Positions 1-10,140 of a DNA stretch of 64,000 bases are shown here, piece after piece. The stretch comes from Adiantum capillus-veneris (lineage: Eukaryota; Streptophyta; Polypodiopsida; Polypodiales; Pteridaceae). Made by a program: the position numbers and the translations under genes. Under the pieces are notes generated by a model, which was not told the origin of the DNA, did no database searches, and saw nothing but the letters and a program-made list of their open reading frames with translations. The stretch's first letter is position 1. Each line of letters opens with the position of its first letter. The stretch is taken from positions 63,938,372-64,002,371 of the forward strand of contig CM043953.1 in the NCBI GenBank assembly GCA_014529385.2, given 5' to 3'.

Positions 1-166
1 AGGGATACACGCAAGAAAATAGTAGTTGAAAGAGTATGCATGCAAAGTTCAAAACAGAAAAAAGAAAGAAACAACACATATTAAAGCATTCATATGCTCT
101 GTGAATGAATGCTCAAGGGGCGTTTTCCATGGAATGGCAGCAGACTCTTTCCATCTAAACACATAC
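1..166 (-). other. Start of intron 3 of the BRCT gene
   Basis: It begins with GTATGT at 166-161. The next exon was not recognised before the window edge. Confidence 0.55.
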
Positions 167-1167
167 CATTTTGTTTGACGCAATTCACAAACCAGGCAAG
201 CGTCACGACAAAAAGCCCACGCTTCAATCCATGCTTTAGAGCGTGCTCATACTTTCTCCCGCTGAAGCTGTGCAACAATTGTTAAGGCATGACTCTTCAC
301 AAACACCAGCTAACTAAAACAGAATGTAAAGGCTGTAAAGGATATTTGAACAACAAGATGGGTACATCGATAGTGCAAATCTGGACTATACTGCCCACCC
401 ATCCGCATGGTCGCTTCTTGTACTTGTTTGCGAGCATCTGTTTGAAGTCATACGATTCAAAACAAGCTATAAGCATGCCTAATTTACCAAACAATGCCCA
501 TCTGAATTGATTCAAAAGCAAGTACATTGGTGTCTCAGACACTGAGTCTCACTTTTAGAGTGAGCTTTCAGTATATTTCAACACAAATTTCTGGTTTGAT
601 TATTTCAAGCTATTGAAGCATCTCTCTTGCATCTGAGCTGAGTAGGAAGATCTTGATATTGATGGGGAGAAAAACATAGAGTTTCCTTATGCTGTCAAGG
701 TGGAAAGCTGTGGCTACAAAGCAGTACAACATGCACATGTAAAATGTGGCCCTGGATAGCATAGATGTGGCCAAGAACTACATGTAACACAGATCACAGA
801 CTGCGTAATGAAAAAAAATGCAAAAAGCTGTTAAAGTTAGGTCTCCAAATAAATTCTATGCAGGCAACGCCAACCAAGAAAAAAGTACCATAATTCCACA
901 GTAATGTATGAAATTGGAATGTGTGAGCCTTCTGCACTAGAAAGAAGAAAATTTGAGAACAATCGACAGACACTCACCTTTAGATAACCCTGTCACACAA
1001 ATGATGAGACCATGGAATGGGCCACGAGCAATAGAGCTGGCTGCATCTGATGTTGACAGAGGAGATGCTGTTCTGCTACCACTGAAATGGGGAGCTGAGG
1101 GAAGGGCATGAGCTACCTTCAAGCAGCCCACACTAAGCACAACATGTGCTCTGCTTCGATCAGCCAT
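167..1167 (-). CDS. TopBP1/MEI1-like BRCT-domain protein, first three exons (gene continues off the left edge)
   Basis: Exons 1167-978, 437-346 and 269-167 join in frame. Exon 1 starts at an ATG in a good context (GGCGCCATGG), with an in-frame stop 33 nt upstream, and ends at AAAG|GTGAGT. Seen: a Ser/Ala-rich leader of about 50 residues, then one BRCT fold. It has the motifs FHGLIICVTGLSK, a GG turn, RCTHLVVQ, GRKYEHALKHGLKRG and the conserved Trp in VTLAWFV. The second intron is AT-AC. Exon 3 ends at a GTATGT donor (166-161). Known: plant MEI1 and animal TopBP1 are multi-BRCT scaffolds that bind phosphoproteins in DNA replication, repair and meiotic checkpoint signalling in the nucleus. The assignment to that family is from recalled similarity of the first BRCT repeat. 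Another multi-BRCT protein is possible, and later BRCT repeats lie outside the window. Confidence 0.8.
270..345 (-). other. Intron 2 of the BRCT gene: U12-type AT-AC intron, 76 nt
   Basis: The 5' splice site reads CAA|ATATCCTTT, an exact match to the minor-spliceosome consensus. The branch-point element CCTTAAC lies at 287-281. The intron ends GCAC|AGC, about 12 nt after the branch adenosine. Removing it joins THLVVQ to SFSGRKYEHA in phase 0, exactly as a BRCT domain requires. No GT-AG alternative keeps the domain as well. Confidence 0.87.
438..977 (-). other. Intron 1 of the BRCT gene (GT-AG)
   Basis: The donor GTGAGT is at 977-972 and the acceptor CAG ends at 438. The split codon joins G to AT, giving Asp, so the protein runs GLSK-DARKQV without a break. 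The acceptor region is not very pyrimidine-rich. Nothing else was recognised inside it. Confidence 0.75.
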
Positions 1168-1898
1168 GGCGCCTCTGGAAGGACTTTTTGCATTTCCTTA
1201 ATCCAGAGGATTCTTAAGTATTTCAAACTTTCTGCTATACGAAAACCTTGATCACAATCCAGCAAATTGCTCTTCAGCACTTATCTTGGCAATAAGACTT
1301 GTGAAAGCAGTGCATGGCTTGTGAGTGTATGCCTTCCCTCCTCAGAATCATACGCAGATTTCGCCCTCTGCTTGCTCTAAAGGAAGGCTCAAAGCTTAGA
1401 TACTGCTCATCGATGCTCTCCAAAAACGGTCACGAACCGTGTGAAGACTATCTACACCTTTGCTGAATGTTCAGACTCTGCTCCATTAATGTCAAGCGCT
1501 TTGAAGCTCTTATGAAATCCCTTGCCTCAGCTGCCCATGAGAAGGCCAGTCTCCTTAACCACAAAAGCATCTATCAACAGAGCATGTGTGCACCGCTTTT
1601 GCTTGGATGTTGAGCTTCCAATCCGACTCATTTGTGCAACACTTTTGGTCGCGAGAAGAGCCTGCTGAGCTCTGGCAAAACCGATTCTTCTTGCCAGACA
1701 AGCACAATTAGAGCTTCGATGGCTACCTTTCAACTGCCGCACCTTGATTCTTTGACTGTGAATTGATGAAGAGAACGGTGTAGAGTAAGATCATCTGCAA
1801 AGAAGGGGGTAGAACTACCTACATCGCAATCGCCATCGCAGGTGACAAAGCAAAGCGAGTTTTCACGGGTCGTAACTGCCAAAACGTCGCATCATGCC

Positions 1899-1900
<2 letters not shown>
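1168..1900 (-). promoter_or_regulatory. Upstream region of the BRCT gene (5' UTR and promoter, unresolved)
   Basis: This holds the 5' UTR and presumably the promoter. I cannot place a TATA box or transcription start with confidence. An open frame of about 70 codons at 1742-1527 (minus), rich in Ser, Arg and Ala, has no recognisable domain. It could be an upstream exon or chance. Confidence 0.35.

Positions 1901-1934
<34 letters not shown>
1901..1934. repeat. (CT)17 microsatellite
   Basis: An uninterrupted CT run (GA on the BRCT gene's strand) about 730 bp upstream of the start codon. GA/CT tracts near plant promoters are common, so a role is possible but not shown. Confidence 0.95.
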
Positions 1935-1937
<3 letters not shown>

Positions 1938-2317
1938 GCCAGTGGCACAGAAATGCGGCAGGGGCAAATTCTATGTGGGCATGTCGACGCACACTGAAGG
2001 GTTTTTGGGTTTCGACTGCAAAGAACAAAGAAGTAGAACTCGAAGGTTGGTAATGGTGCGTACGAAAAGGGACAGCACGCTGTGAGATAGGTACGCTGCT
2101 TGTCTGCGTCTCCGAGTTCCTCACTCTCTTTACTTCTGTAAATGTACGAGTGTAGAGAGAGCGCGTGGCCTTGAGATCCTGTCCCGTGTTCCAAACGATT
2201 CAAATTCAAAAACTATGTCCCAGACGGCAAGTTGCAAGCTTCCAGTCTTCTGCTAAGGCAATTGTAAACCTAGAATTTGCAACACTCTTTTTTTTTGGCT
2301 TTCAGAGCACGATCATG
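1935..2317. other. No gene recognised
   Basis: Mixed-composition DNA between the CT tract and a short inverted repeat. Short open frames here contain the repeat or lack any domain signal. Confidence 0.5.
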
Positions 2318-2343
2318 CGAGGCTTAGTTAGAACTAAGCCTCG
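2318..2343. repeat. Perfect 12-bp inverted repeat, 2-nt loop
   Basis: CGAGGCTTAGTT, then AG, then AACTAAGCCTCG. It could be a hairpin, or the tip of a foldback element or miniature transposon. Confidence 0.85.
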
Positions 2344-2464
2344 ACAGCCTTTGACAGGCGCTCAGCATGGCCACCATCGGTAGCAGGTAGAGAGAGGAAT
2401 CGCAAGTCGCAAGCAGGAGAGAGAGAGCTAACATTGACCGACAGTGGGTGGGTAAGTTTGTGTG

Positions 2465-2486
2465 ACTATGCCTTTTTAGGCATAGT
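2465..2486. repeat. 8-bp inverted repeat, 6-nt loop
   Basis: ACTATGCC, TTTTTA, GGCATAGT. It lies 120 bp from the previous hairpin and shares the TAGTTAG...TAAGCC style of sequence next to it. A degraded MITE is one explanation. Confidence 0.7.
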
Positions 2487-3739
2487 TAGCTTACTAAGCC
2501 GGTGAATACTTGCGAAAAGTTGACGCACGTCAGAGATTGTCGGCTCAACTTACAAAAAACTAAGCTTCGCGTGACCATAGTCTTAGCCATACTTTCAATG
2601 TTTTCAGCAATAATTGAGACTTATCATAAATATTATCTCGGTTTTGAAATATCAAAAGGATCTTTTTATATCACCTTTCATTTAGCATCCTTACATATCT
2701 TGACTTTTTGCATTCTATTGTTTTAGAATGCTAAAGTGAAGCTTATCTTTGTATAATTCTAGTAAATCTCTCACAAACACACACACACATGCGTGCATAT
2801 AAAGGAGTAATTTTTACTTTACCTTTCATTTCACAATCTCTCATTGCTTGACTTTTCTTGCATTCTATAACTTATTTCTAGTCGATGTTTGGGAAAGTCT
2901 CTTTTATTAAGGTCATTAGCCGAGTTTTTTCTTCGAAAAGAAGCAAATAAAAAATATTAGCATAAATTTTGAAATTTGTAAAATTTTTGAACTATTTTCT
3001 CACATATTTCATCGGTTTTCTTTTCCTTTATCATGGTTTGCAACCGGCTAGTCTTGATTTTTAACTGGCTCAAGGCTAAGCTGAGTAGTCCTTTCTCGAA
3101 CACTAATTCCAGTTAAACTCAACCTAATGATTTTATCACTATTTTATTTTTTAGAAAGCCACCGTGACTCTTTCACTTATTTTCTTTTGGGCAAAACTTA
3201 CAATTTGTTAGTGAATTGTATTAGCACTAAAAATTAAAAATAATCTCAAGCTCAAGTCCGAACTTTGAGATGCTGAAGATTACAAATTGGATGTCTACCG
3301 CCTCTCATCGAGGCTAATCATAATCGGCTTTAGAAAGTATGTAAACTATAGTTCTAGGCTTTCACTTATCATAGGTTGACAACACTGCATGGGTAGCCCT
3401 AAACCAGTATCCCGAGTCTTACTTGCTTCCGAGTGTATAGATCATCACTCTGCTTTCTTGTATAATCTATGAGAAGCTTGCCACATCAAGGTCACCTTCA
3501 AACACACAGAATTTACCAACATGCTTCTTGCCCCAATGAGCGACATGAACAAAATGTGTGTTCTTTAATCGAGGCAACTCATACAAAATATACACACAAC
3601 ATTCTAGTAATACACGTCACACAACGTAACCAAAAAACAACACCCCATACCTCGATAATGGGGTAAGTTGTGACCTTAGGGTGCAAGGAATAGAGACGGC
3701 AAAAGAAGGTCTCTTGTTGGGTAGAAAATCTATAGTACT
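2487..3739. other. AT-rich intergenic DNA, nothing recognised
   Basis: Strongly AT-rich with a short CA run near 2778. Open frames are short and AT-biased, with no domain signal. Confidence 0.6.
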
Positions 3740-4190
3740 TCACAAGAGCGTTACATTAAGCATGCTAATAAGCACCACAAAGCACATGAATTTAAGGAAG
3801 GAAATTATGTTATGCTTCGAATTGAAAAGAGAAGAATTAAAAGTGTTGATACAAATGTTTTTGTTAATTTTGCTCCGCGATTTAATGATCGATTCAAAAT
3901 TTCTACTATGTTTCATTTCGTTTAGAATTACCTTTACACTGGCACATTCACAATGCATTTCACATTAGTTTATTACAACCCTTTCAAGGACCCCTACTTA
4001 CACATCTTATATATGAGGAACCACCTACACTTGTAGGTCAAGAAGATTAACTCATCCCTGACAAAATAATTGATCATGAAACCACCACTATATGCACTGA
4101 CATGGTTTATAATAGTTATCTTTTTACTTTTAAAGGCCATCCTGATAATGCCCCTCTTGTCTCAACCAGTTGCCTTTTAAATCTTCAATT
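3740..4190 (+). pseudogene. Ty3/Gypsy chromovirus relic: integrase C-terminus plus degenerate chromodomain
   Basis: Seen across shifted frames: QERYIKHANKHHKAHEFKEG and NYVMLRIEKRR; PRFNDRFKI; then, after a frameshift, IHNAFHISLLQPF; then LIPDKIIDHE and FKGHPDNAP. Known: this order (K-H-R linker, GD-V-L strand, RF-GPF-I, IH-VFHVSLL-PF, then a chromodomain ending in a KFKGHP-type strand) is the C-terminal end of plant chromovirus integrases, where the chromodomain steers integration to marked chromatin. There are stops and at least one frameshift, and no RT or LTR is seen on either side. It is therefore a dead fragment cut off near 4190-4215, where the opposite-strand giant element begins. Confidence 0.7.
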
Positions 4191-4389
4191 TACTCATCCT
4201 TGGCCTGTTGTAGGGCCCTACGACCTACCGCCATGATCTGCCTATCATATTTCTCCTGTTTTAGGGCTTCTTTTAACTCTTTATTTCCTGGCTCAAGGAA
4301 GTAGATCCTGCAGTCGTTGTTGAGGAGGAGGGGGTCTCTTGTATGGCCAGGAGCTAAGTTAGAGATCTGCTAACCACCGCATACGAGCC

Positions 4390-6457
4390 TTATAGCTTCT
4401 CATTTTGTTCTTTTTCCCTGGTTAGCTCCTCCTCAAGGCGTTGCTGCTCGATCTGCAATGCGAAGTTCGCCTCGTTGAATTGTTGCACTTCCTTGTAATA
4501 GTACGCTGCATTCTCCTGTTCTCTCTGCAACTCCGATTGTGTTTGGAGTTGTGCCTTCTTTAGTGCTTCAATTTGTTTCTTTAACTGCAAAGATTCTACT
4601 GTCGCTCTAGATGCTTCCTTTTTGTTGTCTTCTAGCTCCAGCTCTCTTAGGTTGTAAAGAGCCCTTTGACATTGAAACTGCAGCTTGATCTGCTCTAAGT
4701 GAGCGTCAATGTCAAAGGATTTGACCAACTCCGCTCCTTCCTCCATGGCCGCTTGTGAGCGTGGCGATCTTGGCCTACATTGGTCTTTGTGGCCCTGATC
4801 CGATTGCTCAGCCGCCTCAGCTTGCTTTTCTCTTTGTTTCAAATCTTTTATATCATCAGAGGTTGTGGCGGGATTTGTTTATGCATACTCCGTTTCTTGA
4901 TCCGTTTGCTTTTCCTCCGCTCCTTGCTCCGACAGTCTTGCACTTTCTCCTTTCTCTTTTTTCAAAGTCTTTGGAAGTGGCTCAGCATCCTTGGGAGAAT
5001 CAAGGTCTTGACCTTGTTGGTCCTATGTGTCATGTTGTTCCTCTTCTTGCGTGTGACTTTCCTCCTTTTTGCGTTGACTAGATTCGTCAGATGATTTGAG
5101 ATCATCAACGCATGGCTTCTTTGACTCTTCTCTGTGCCTTTGCTCCATCTTTCACTTGAGCTCATTGTGAATGTGCTGCCGCATGGCGCCGACAATTTCC
5201 CTTTTTTCTGCCGCTTCCTTCCTCTTTTGTTGCTTGATTCTTTCCAAAGCCTCTGTTTGCCTACGTAGCAGCGGAATATTCTCAGCTTCATCCTCTTCCT
5301 TTTCGTCATCCGCTTCTGTTCCTTAGGTTTGGTGCTGATCTTGCTTTTGTTGGCAGAACTTTTCCCTCAATGCCTAAGCTTCTTCCATTGTCCGCCTGGC
5401 ATGAGTAATGGGGATAGCCTTTTTCTTCAACCTGGTATGAAGTACGTATGGGCTATCCTGCTCCTCCTCCAAGGACTGGTACTCCAAAGGAGTGTCGCTT
5501 GGGTGGGACCCCTCTTCCTGGCTACTCTGAGCATCTGACTCGGTCTTCTATCTCGCTGTCAAAGTCCTTTAGTGATGCACTTTGCCTTGTTTGTTTGACT
5601 TCTGGTTTCGGCCATGTAGAGGGTCTTACAGCTCTTTTGGATCTGTGGATCATATCGATCTGTGCTTCGGTAGGTGGTAGATCCTCGATCATTCCCAGTG
5701 CTTGATAGGCTATACGTGTGAGCATTGGTCCCCCATTCATATAGGCTTTACTTCGTTGACTTCCCTTCAAGTTGGCTTCCACAATAGTGTCAAGAAGATA
5801 GTTACCAAAGTCGCAACTGACCACCCTGCCTTCAGCTAAACCCATCGCCATTACCACTGCCATATGCAACAAAGGTTCGGTATATCTAGGCGGCTTCTGC
5901 ACCTTGAAATGTTGTGAGATAATGCACAATGGCAATTCAGTTTCTGAGTAGATCAAGTCTTGATACGTCAGCTTGTGGCCTCGTTGCTTCAAAAAGGCTT
6001 TGTCATTGTCTATTACCTTTGTTTTCTGCAATAGATTGTGCGTCCCTTGCGGCAGGTGGAGGGCTTCATTGATAATTTCCGCTGTAATCTTTACCTTGAT
6101 GACTGCCCCATCCTTGTCTGTCAGAGTTGCTTCCCCCATTGTACTGAATAGAACTTATGAGCTCGTGAGCTCATCTAAAGTCCGTTCCCCAAGGAGGCAG
6201 ATTCGTAAGAAATTGTCTAGCTGTAGGCACCTGCCTCCTACTTGCACTTCTGGTTTTTGGTGCAAATTCCACATTTCCTGTGGGAAGATTGTGGCCTTTA
6301 CAATTTCTCCGTCTACTGCTTGAAACCTTCCAATGAAGATGTTCTCCGGAATTGCTTCAAGTACCTATTCGATGAGGTGAGCTTTCTCATTTGATGAGAT
6401 ATCGGTTATCTCATAAGGTGCCGCATTCTACTCCCTTTGGGTTTTCCTTTGAGGCAT
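4390..6457 (-). pseudogene. Extra ORF of the giant element: unknown N-terminal domain plus charged coiled coil
   Basis: The frame starts near 6457 (MPQRKTQRE) and reads on through single stops to about 5522. It then continues with frameshifts to 4390. The N-terminal ~300 residues look globular (motifs IPENIFIGRF, AEIINEALHLPQG, LIYSETELPLCI). I see weak resemblance to the plant transposon-associated ORFs often annotated as putative plant transposon protein, but cannot confirm it. The C-terminal part is rich in Glu, Lys, Gln and Arg with heptad-like spacing, a long coiled coil (for example LQLKKQIEALKKAQLQTQSE). It sits after the dyad-motif spacer and far from gag-pol. Related giant elements carry extra ORFs, but this one's job is unknown. 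A plant gene captured by the element is possible. Confidence 0.55.
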
Positions 6458-6469
6458 CCTGTTGTCAAT

Positions 6470-7900
6470 TTTAGCAAGTGAAAATAGGTTTTAGCCATTG
6501 ATCAAAATTGTCAGAAAGTGTAACTTGACCATAGAATGAAAAAATGAGCATAACTTTGTCAAAAATACTCCAAATTTGACCAAATTTCACCAGTGCATCT
6601 AGGATTACTATAGGCACAAGACTGTAATGTGATATATGAAATTTGGCAAAAAGGAACATGGATCGCGATCCATGTTGGAAAGCATTTGAAAATTCTAACT
6701 TTGGGAAGTTGTTCCTGGGCATATGGAGATGCTACTGAGCAATTTTCTCTAGATTTAGGGCTGAAGGTACATGGATCATGATCCATATTGGGCAACATTT
6801 TGGAAATATGATGATACCATCTGGTAGGGTTCATCTAGATTATGCCTTGGTCCAAAAATGTTGGGATTTGGATCATTGGTTTGACACTTGGGCTAAATTT
6901 TGGAAACCATTTGCAGATTTAGAGATTTTGGGCTTTTTGAAGTGGATTTTGGGATTCAAATGGTTGGAAACTCTATGGCTTGGCTTTCTTGAACATACTG
7001 AATCAAATGGCATGGTTTTATGAAATTGGGCAAAAAGGTACATGGATCACGATCCATGTTGGACAGATTTTTGATACAGTTCTTTTGCACATTTGTTCCC
7101 ATAGGTGTTCCTAGTACATTGGTGAAATTTTTTCAACTTTGGACATGTTTTTCTTTAGTTTGCCCCATTTTTCAGTTTCTGGCCATGTTTTTTCCGTTTT
7201 GACCATATCTGTTTCTGGTAACCACTTTGTGGACCCATGTTTTGCCTGTGATCTATTATTGTTTTGATTTCTGATGATTTAGGTCTGTAGTTCATAGCTT
7301 TGTCTGGTTCCTTGGCAAATTCCACCAGACATTGAATTCTTTTGAGAAGACAAACTGAACCCTGCAATTTTCATCATTTTGCAAGTAACTTTTGCTTAGT
7401 TTTGATCCTACCACCATCCTTAGGTTACAATTGCTTGTTGATAGGCTCCGAGGAGAGTGTGAAAACTCCCAATTGATCTTAGCAGTAATTTGAAAATTTG
7501 TCAGGACTTTATCTTTAGCCATTCTTGATAGGTCTTGTTGGCATCCCAGCACCTGTCCTCTCCTGAGTTTTTTTTCCTTGGGATTTCATCTTTCTTCTTG
7601 TGAAAATGACCAAAAGACCATTTGCAGACTGAAAGTGGTAATCCAGGAGGGTTTGATGATCTTTAGAGCACTTTTTGTGATCATTTTGCAACACGAGTAC
7701 CATTTGTACATTGTGCAGCTAGTGAGCCACTTTATCCTGATTTTGGCAAAAAGGAACATGGATCGTGATCCATGTTGGGAAGCATTTTGAAAATCTAGTC
7801 ATAGGAGTGTGTTCCTGACCCTCTAGGGTTGCTCCTATAGAAATTTCCATGTTTTTAGGGTTTGGGGAACATGGATCGCGATCCATGTTCCACCACTTTT
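6470..7900 (-). repeat. Spacer with five copies of a dyad motif
   Basis: Copies of ACATGGATCNNGATCCATGT occur at about 6655-6676, 6769-6788, 7039-7060, 7755-7776 and 7868-7889. The two central bases vary (CG, AT, AC, GT, CG) while the arms stay paired. Several share the flanks CAAAAAGG before and TTGGGAAGCATTT after, so the unit was amplified rather than arising by chance. No coding signal was seen. Confidence 0.85.
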
Positions 7901-8184
7901 TTTTGTTGTTTTTGCCTTGCCTGATTCTGTCAATTAGTTGGGGTCTATTGATGAAATATTTTTGGTTTTTGATGGGTTTTGGACTTCCCCATTGGCCCTA
8001 TTAGTTTGCGGATTTTGTGGCCTTGTATTGCTTTGATCTGTTGTTTTGGCACTGTTGATGTAGTATGGGACACACACACATGCTCTTGCAAGGTTAATGA
8101 TCATACCTGTCAAATCTGGTGTAGTAAGATCCACCGAGGTGGTCGCAGTGGGCAGAAGCAACTCCAAAAACTCTATTCTCCTGT

Positions 8185-8186
<2 letters not shown>

Positions 8187-8276
<90 letters not shown>
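8187..8276. repeat. (CT)45 microsatellite
   Basis: A 90-nt uninterrupted CT run inside the non-coding spacer of the giant element. Confidence 0.97.
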
Positions 8277-8278
<2 letters not shown>

Positions 8279-8931
8279 GCAAATGAGCGTATGTTGCCCC
8301 ATTTGACTATATGTTCCCATTCTACCCGGAATGCTCCATTTATACTTACCTTCATTGATCATATCTTGTTGTTCATATCACCACGGTTCGAACCATTCGT
8401 CATTCTAACACTTGGTTTACAAATGGCGTTCAATCAGCAATTTTGATCCTTCAAAAGTTGGCTCAAAATTCATCTCGTGTCGAATCTTTCCATATTTGCC
8501 ATGTTTGAAGTCGTTGCTTGAAGTTTCGACGTTTGCTTTCAAAAGTCAATTCTGACTTTCCTGGCTCGACTTGTCAATTTTTTGTTGATTATCTATCGTT
8601 TTTTGCTTTTTTGTAAAAGAAAATTATTTACAATGGTTATTAGTCGGCCAAAAATTAGCCAAAATTAGTGTAGCCTCCATTATATACATACTCTTATTCT
8701 GGTATTAGATGGCGACGGTATGGCTCATGATTATGCCAATTAAGAGTCTGTCAGGCTTTGAAAAACTTGTTATATGTTTTTTAAAGAAAAGGAAAGGAAA
8801 GGAAACGAAAAGAAAAGAAGTAGGATGATATTAATAGTATATACAAATGATAATCTGCCGCATTTCCCCCCTTCCTAGAGTGAGTCATCTGCGACGAACA
8901 TGTGTCAGAGTGCATGGAAATAAGCACGTGT
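8277..8931. other. Non-coding spacer of the giant element
   Basis: AT-rich. No domain was recognised. It holds a purine-rich AAAGG stretch at 8784-8820 but no LTR start after it, so I do not call it a polypurine tract. Confidence 0.5.
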
Positions 8932-10140
8932 CTATGCATAGCCGTATAGTGTGGCTTTATGATGCTGATGGAGGATATGCATGGGGAACAAAATGCTGTG
9001 CAAGAAATAGGTGCTGAACAATATGTTGAGTGGCTGTTGGTGGCGAGGTTCCTTGGAAGCTGCGTGGTCCGAACAATAGTAATTGGAGAAGACGCGCTCT
9101 GTGTTTGACTGTGACTGGCAAAAGCTTTGATGTTGACGGTTGGGTTGCTTTTTGGCATTTTTTGGGTTGCCATCGAAATTGCTTAGGTTTGGATTCGCTA
9201 GAAGACGGATCATGAAGGTGAGGTTGTTTTGGTTGCCATACCCATTTGACTGTGTTTGGTTGTCGAAGACAGTGGTTTATTGGGTTAGGCTGTGTGCCAA
9301 TAGCGGTGAGCAATTTGTTGTGGTTGAATTCTGTGTAGGCAATGTAGGCTCACGTATATTGGTTTGTCGTTTAGGTATCCACAATTTCCTAGGCTTGGTT
9401 TCTATGATTGATTTCTTAAACCATATTTTCTTGACCATGGTGGTGGAATATCGCTGAGCTGGTGCATGTGGCGATGGTAGAGGTTCCCATACATGGTCCG
9501 TTTGTACGAATGGCATGGCAAAAGATTTGCCCTCGTGTGCGAGGAGTAAAGTGTTGTTCTGTCAGTTTGGTGTGGCTTGATAAGTGCGCATCCACGGTAC
9601 TCCTAGAATGACTGCTTCGTTAAGATGTTGACCTTCGGCCACATGAAATTGATGCGGATAAATTGTTCCCTCAATGGTGACTGGGAAATTTATGTGGCCC
9701 AAACTGTCCATAGTGCCTTTGTTTGCTACTTTGAACCCCATAGTGTTGGGCATTAGAGGTTCCTGTGTGGTTTTTTTGAAAGTGGAATAGTTAACCACAT
9801 TAGCTCTGGCACTAAGGCTCGTTCGGTGGTGCCGTCAGCAAGTTGTAAATGAATACGTAGATCCATTCCTCCTAACCATGTCGCTTCCGTTTGTATGGAT
9901 GCTATGGGAGCATTCTCAATAGCCACTTCCTGTTGTGCTTTTCTCTAGAAGTTTGCTTGTTCTTTGTGTTTTAATATTTTGAGTTTGGCTTCCTATTGTG
10001 CTTGTTCCCAAATGTCCCGTGCTTGACGTCTGCGCTGAGCTGCTGCATGGAGTGTTGCGAGTTCGTCTGGTGTTAGCGAAAGAAGATATTTATTTAATAT
10101 GCAGCCACTTGTCCAATTAGGCATCTCCTCTCCTGCTTAT
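8932..10140 (-). pseudogene. Second aspartic-protease-like domain downstream of integrase, with Gln/Asn/Pro-rich tail
   Basis: In element direction: SLTPDELATLHAAAQRRRQA and a helical Gln/Lys-rich linker; LGGMDLRIHLQLADGTTERA; a position where the catalytic D-S/T-G-A should be but reads ALVPEL, next to a frame change; VVNYSTFKK; INFPVTIEGTIY; and AVILGVPWMRTYQ. The strand pattern and the ILG.PW ending match retroviral-type proteases (retropepsins). A tail rich in Gln, Asn, Pro and Lys follows to about 8932. It lies in step with the integrase C-terminus, not before RT where Gypsy protease belongs. The usual protease is also present at 14735-13937, so this is an extra or relocated copy. It has several stops and no catalytic Asp. 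Confidence 0.6.

Noticed and set aside
1819-2209. Open frames of about 100 residues running through the CT/GA tract
   Set aside because: They exist because the dinucleotide repeat has no stops, and their flanks have no domain or codon signal.
7934-8446. Frames of up to 155 residues across the (CT)45 repeat
   Set aside because: Ser-Leu or Glu-Arg runs from the microsatellite, not a gene.
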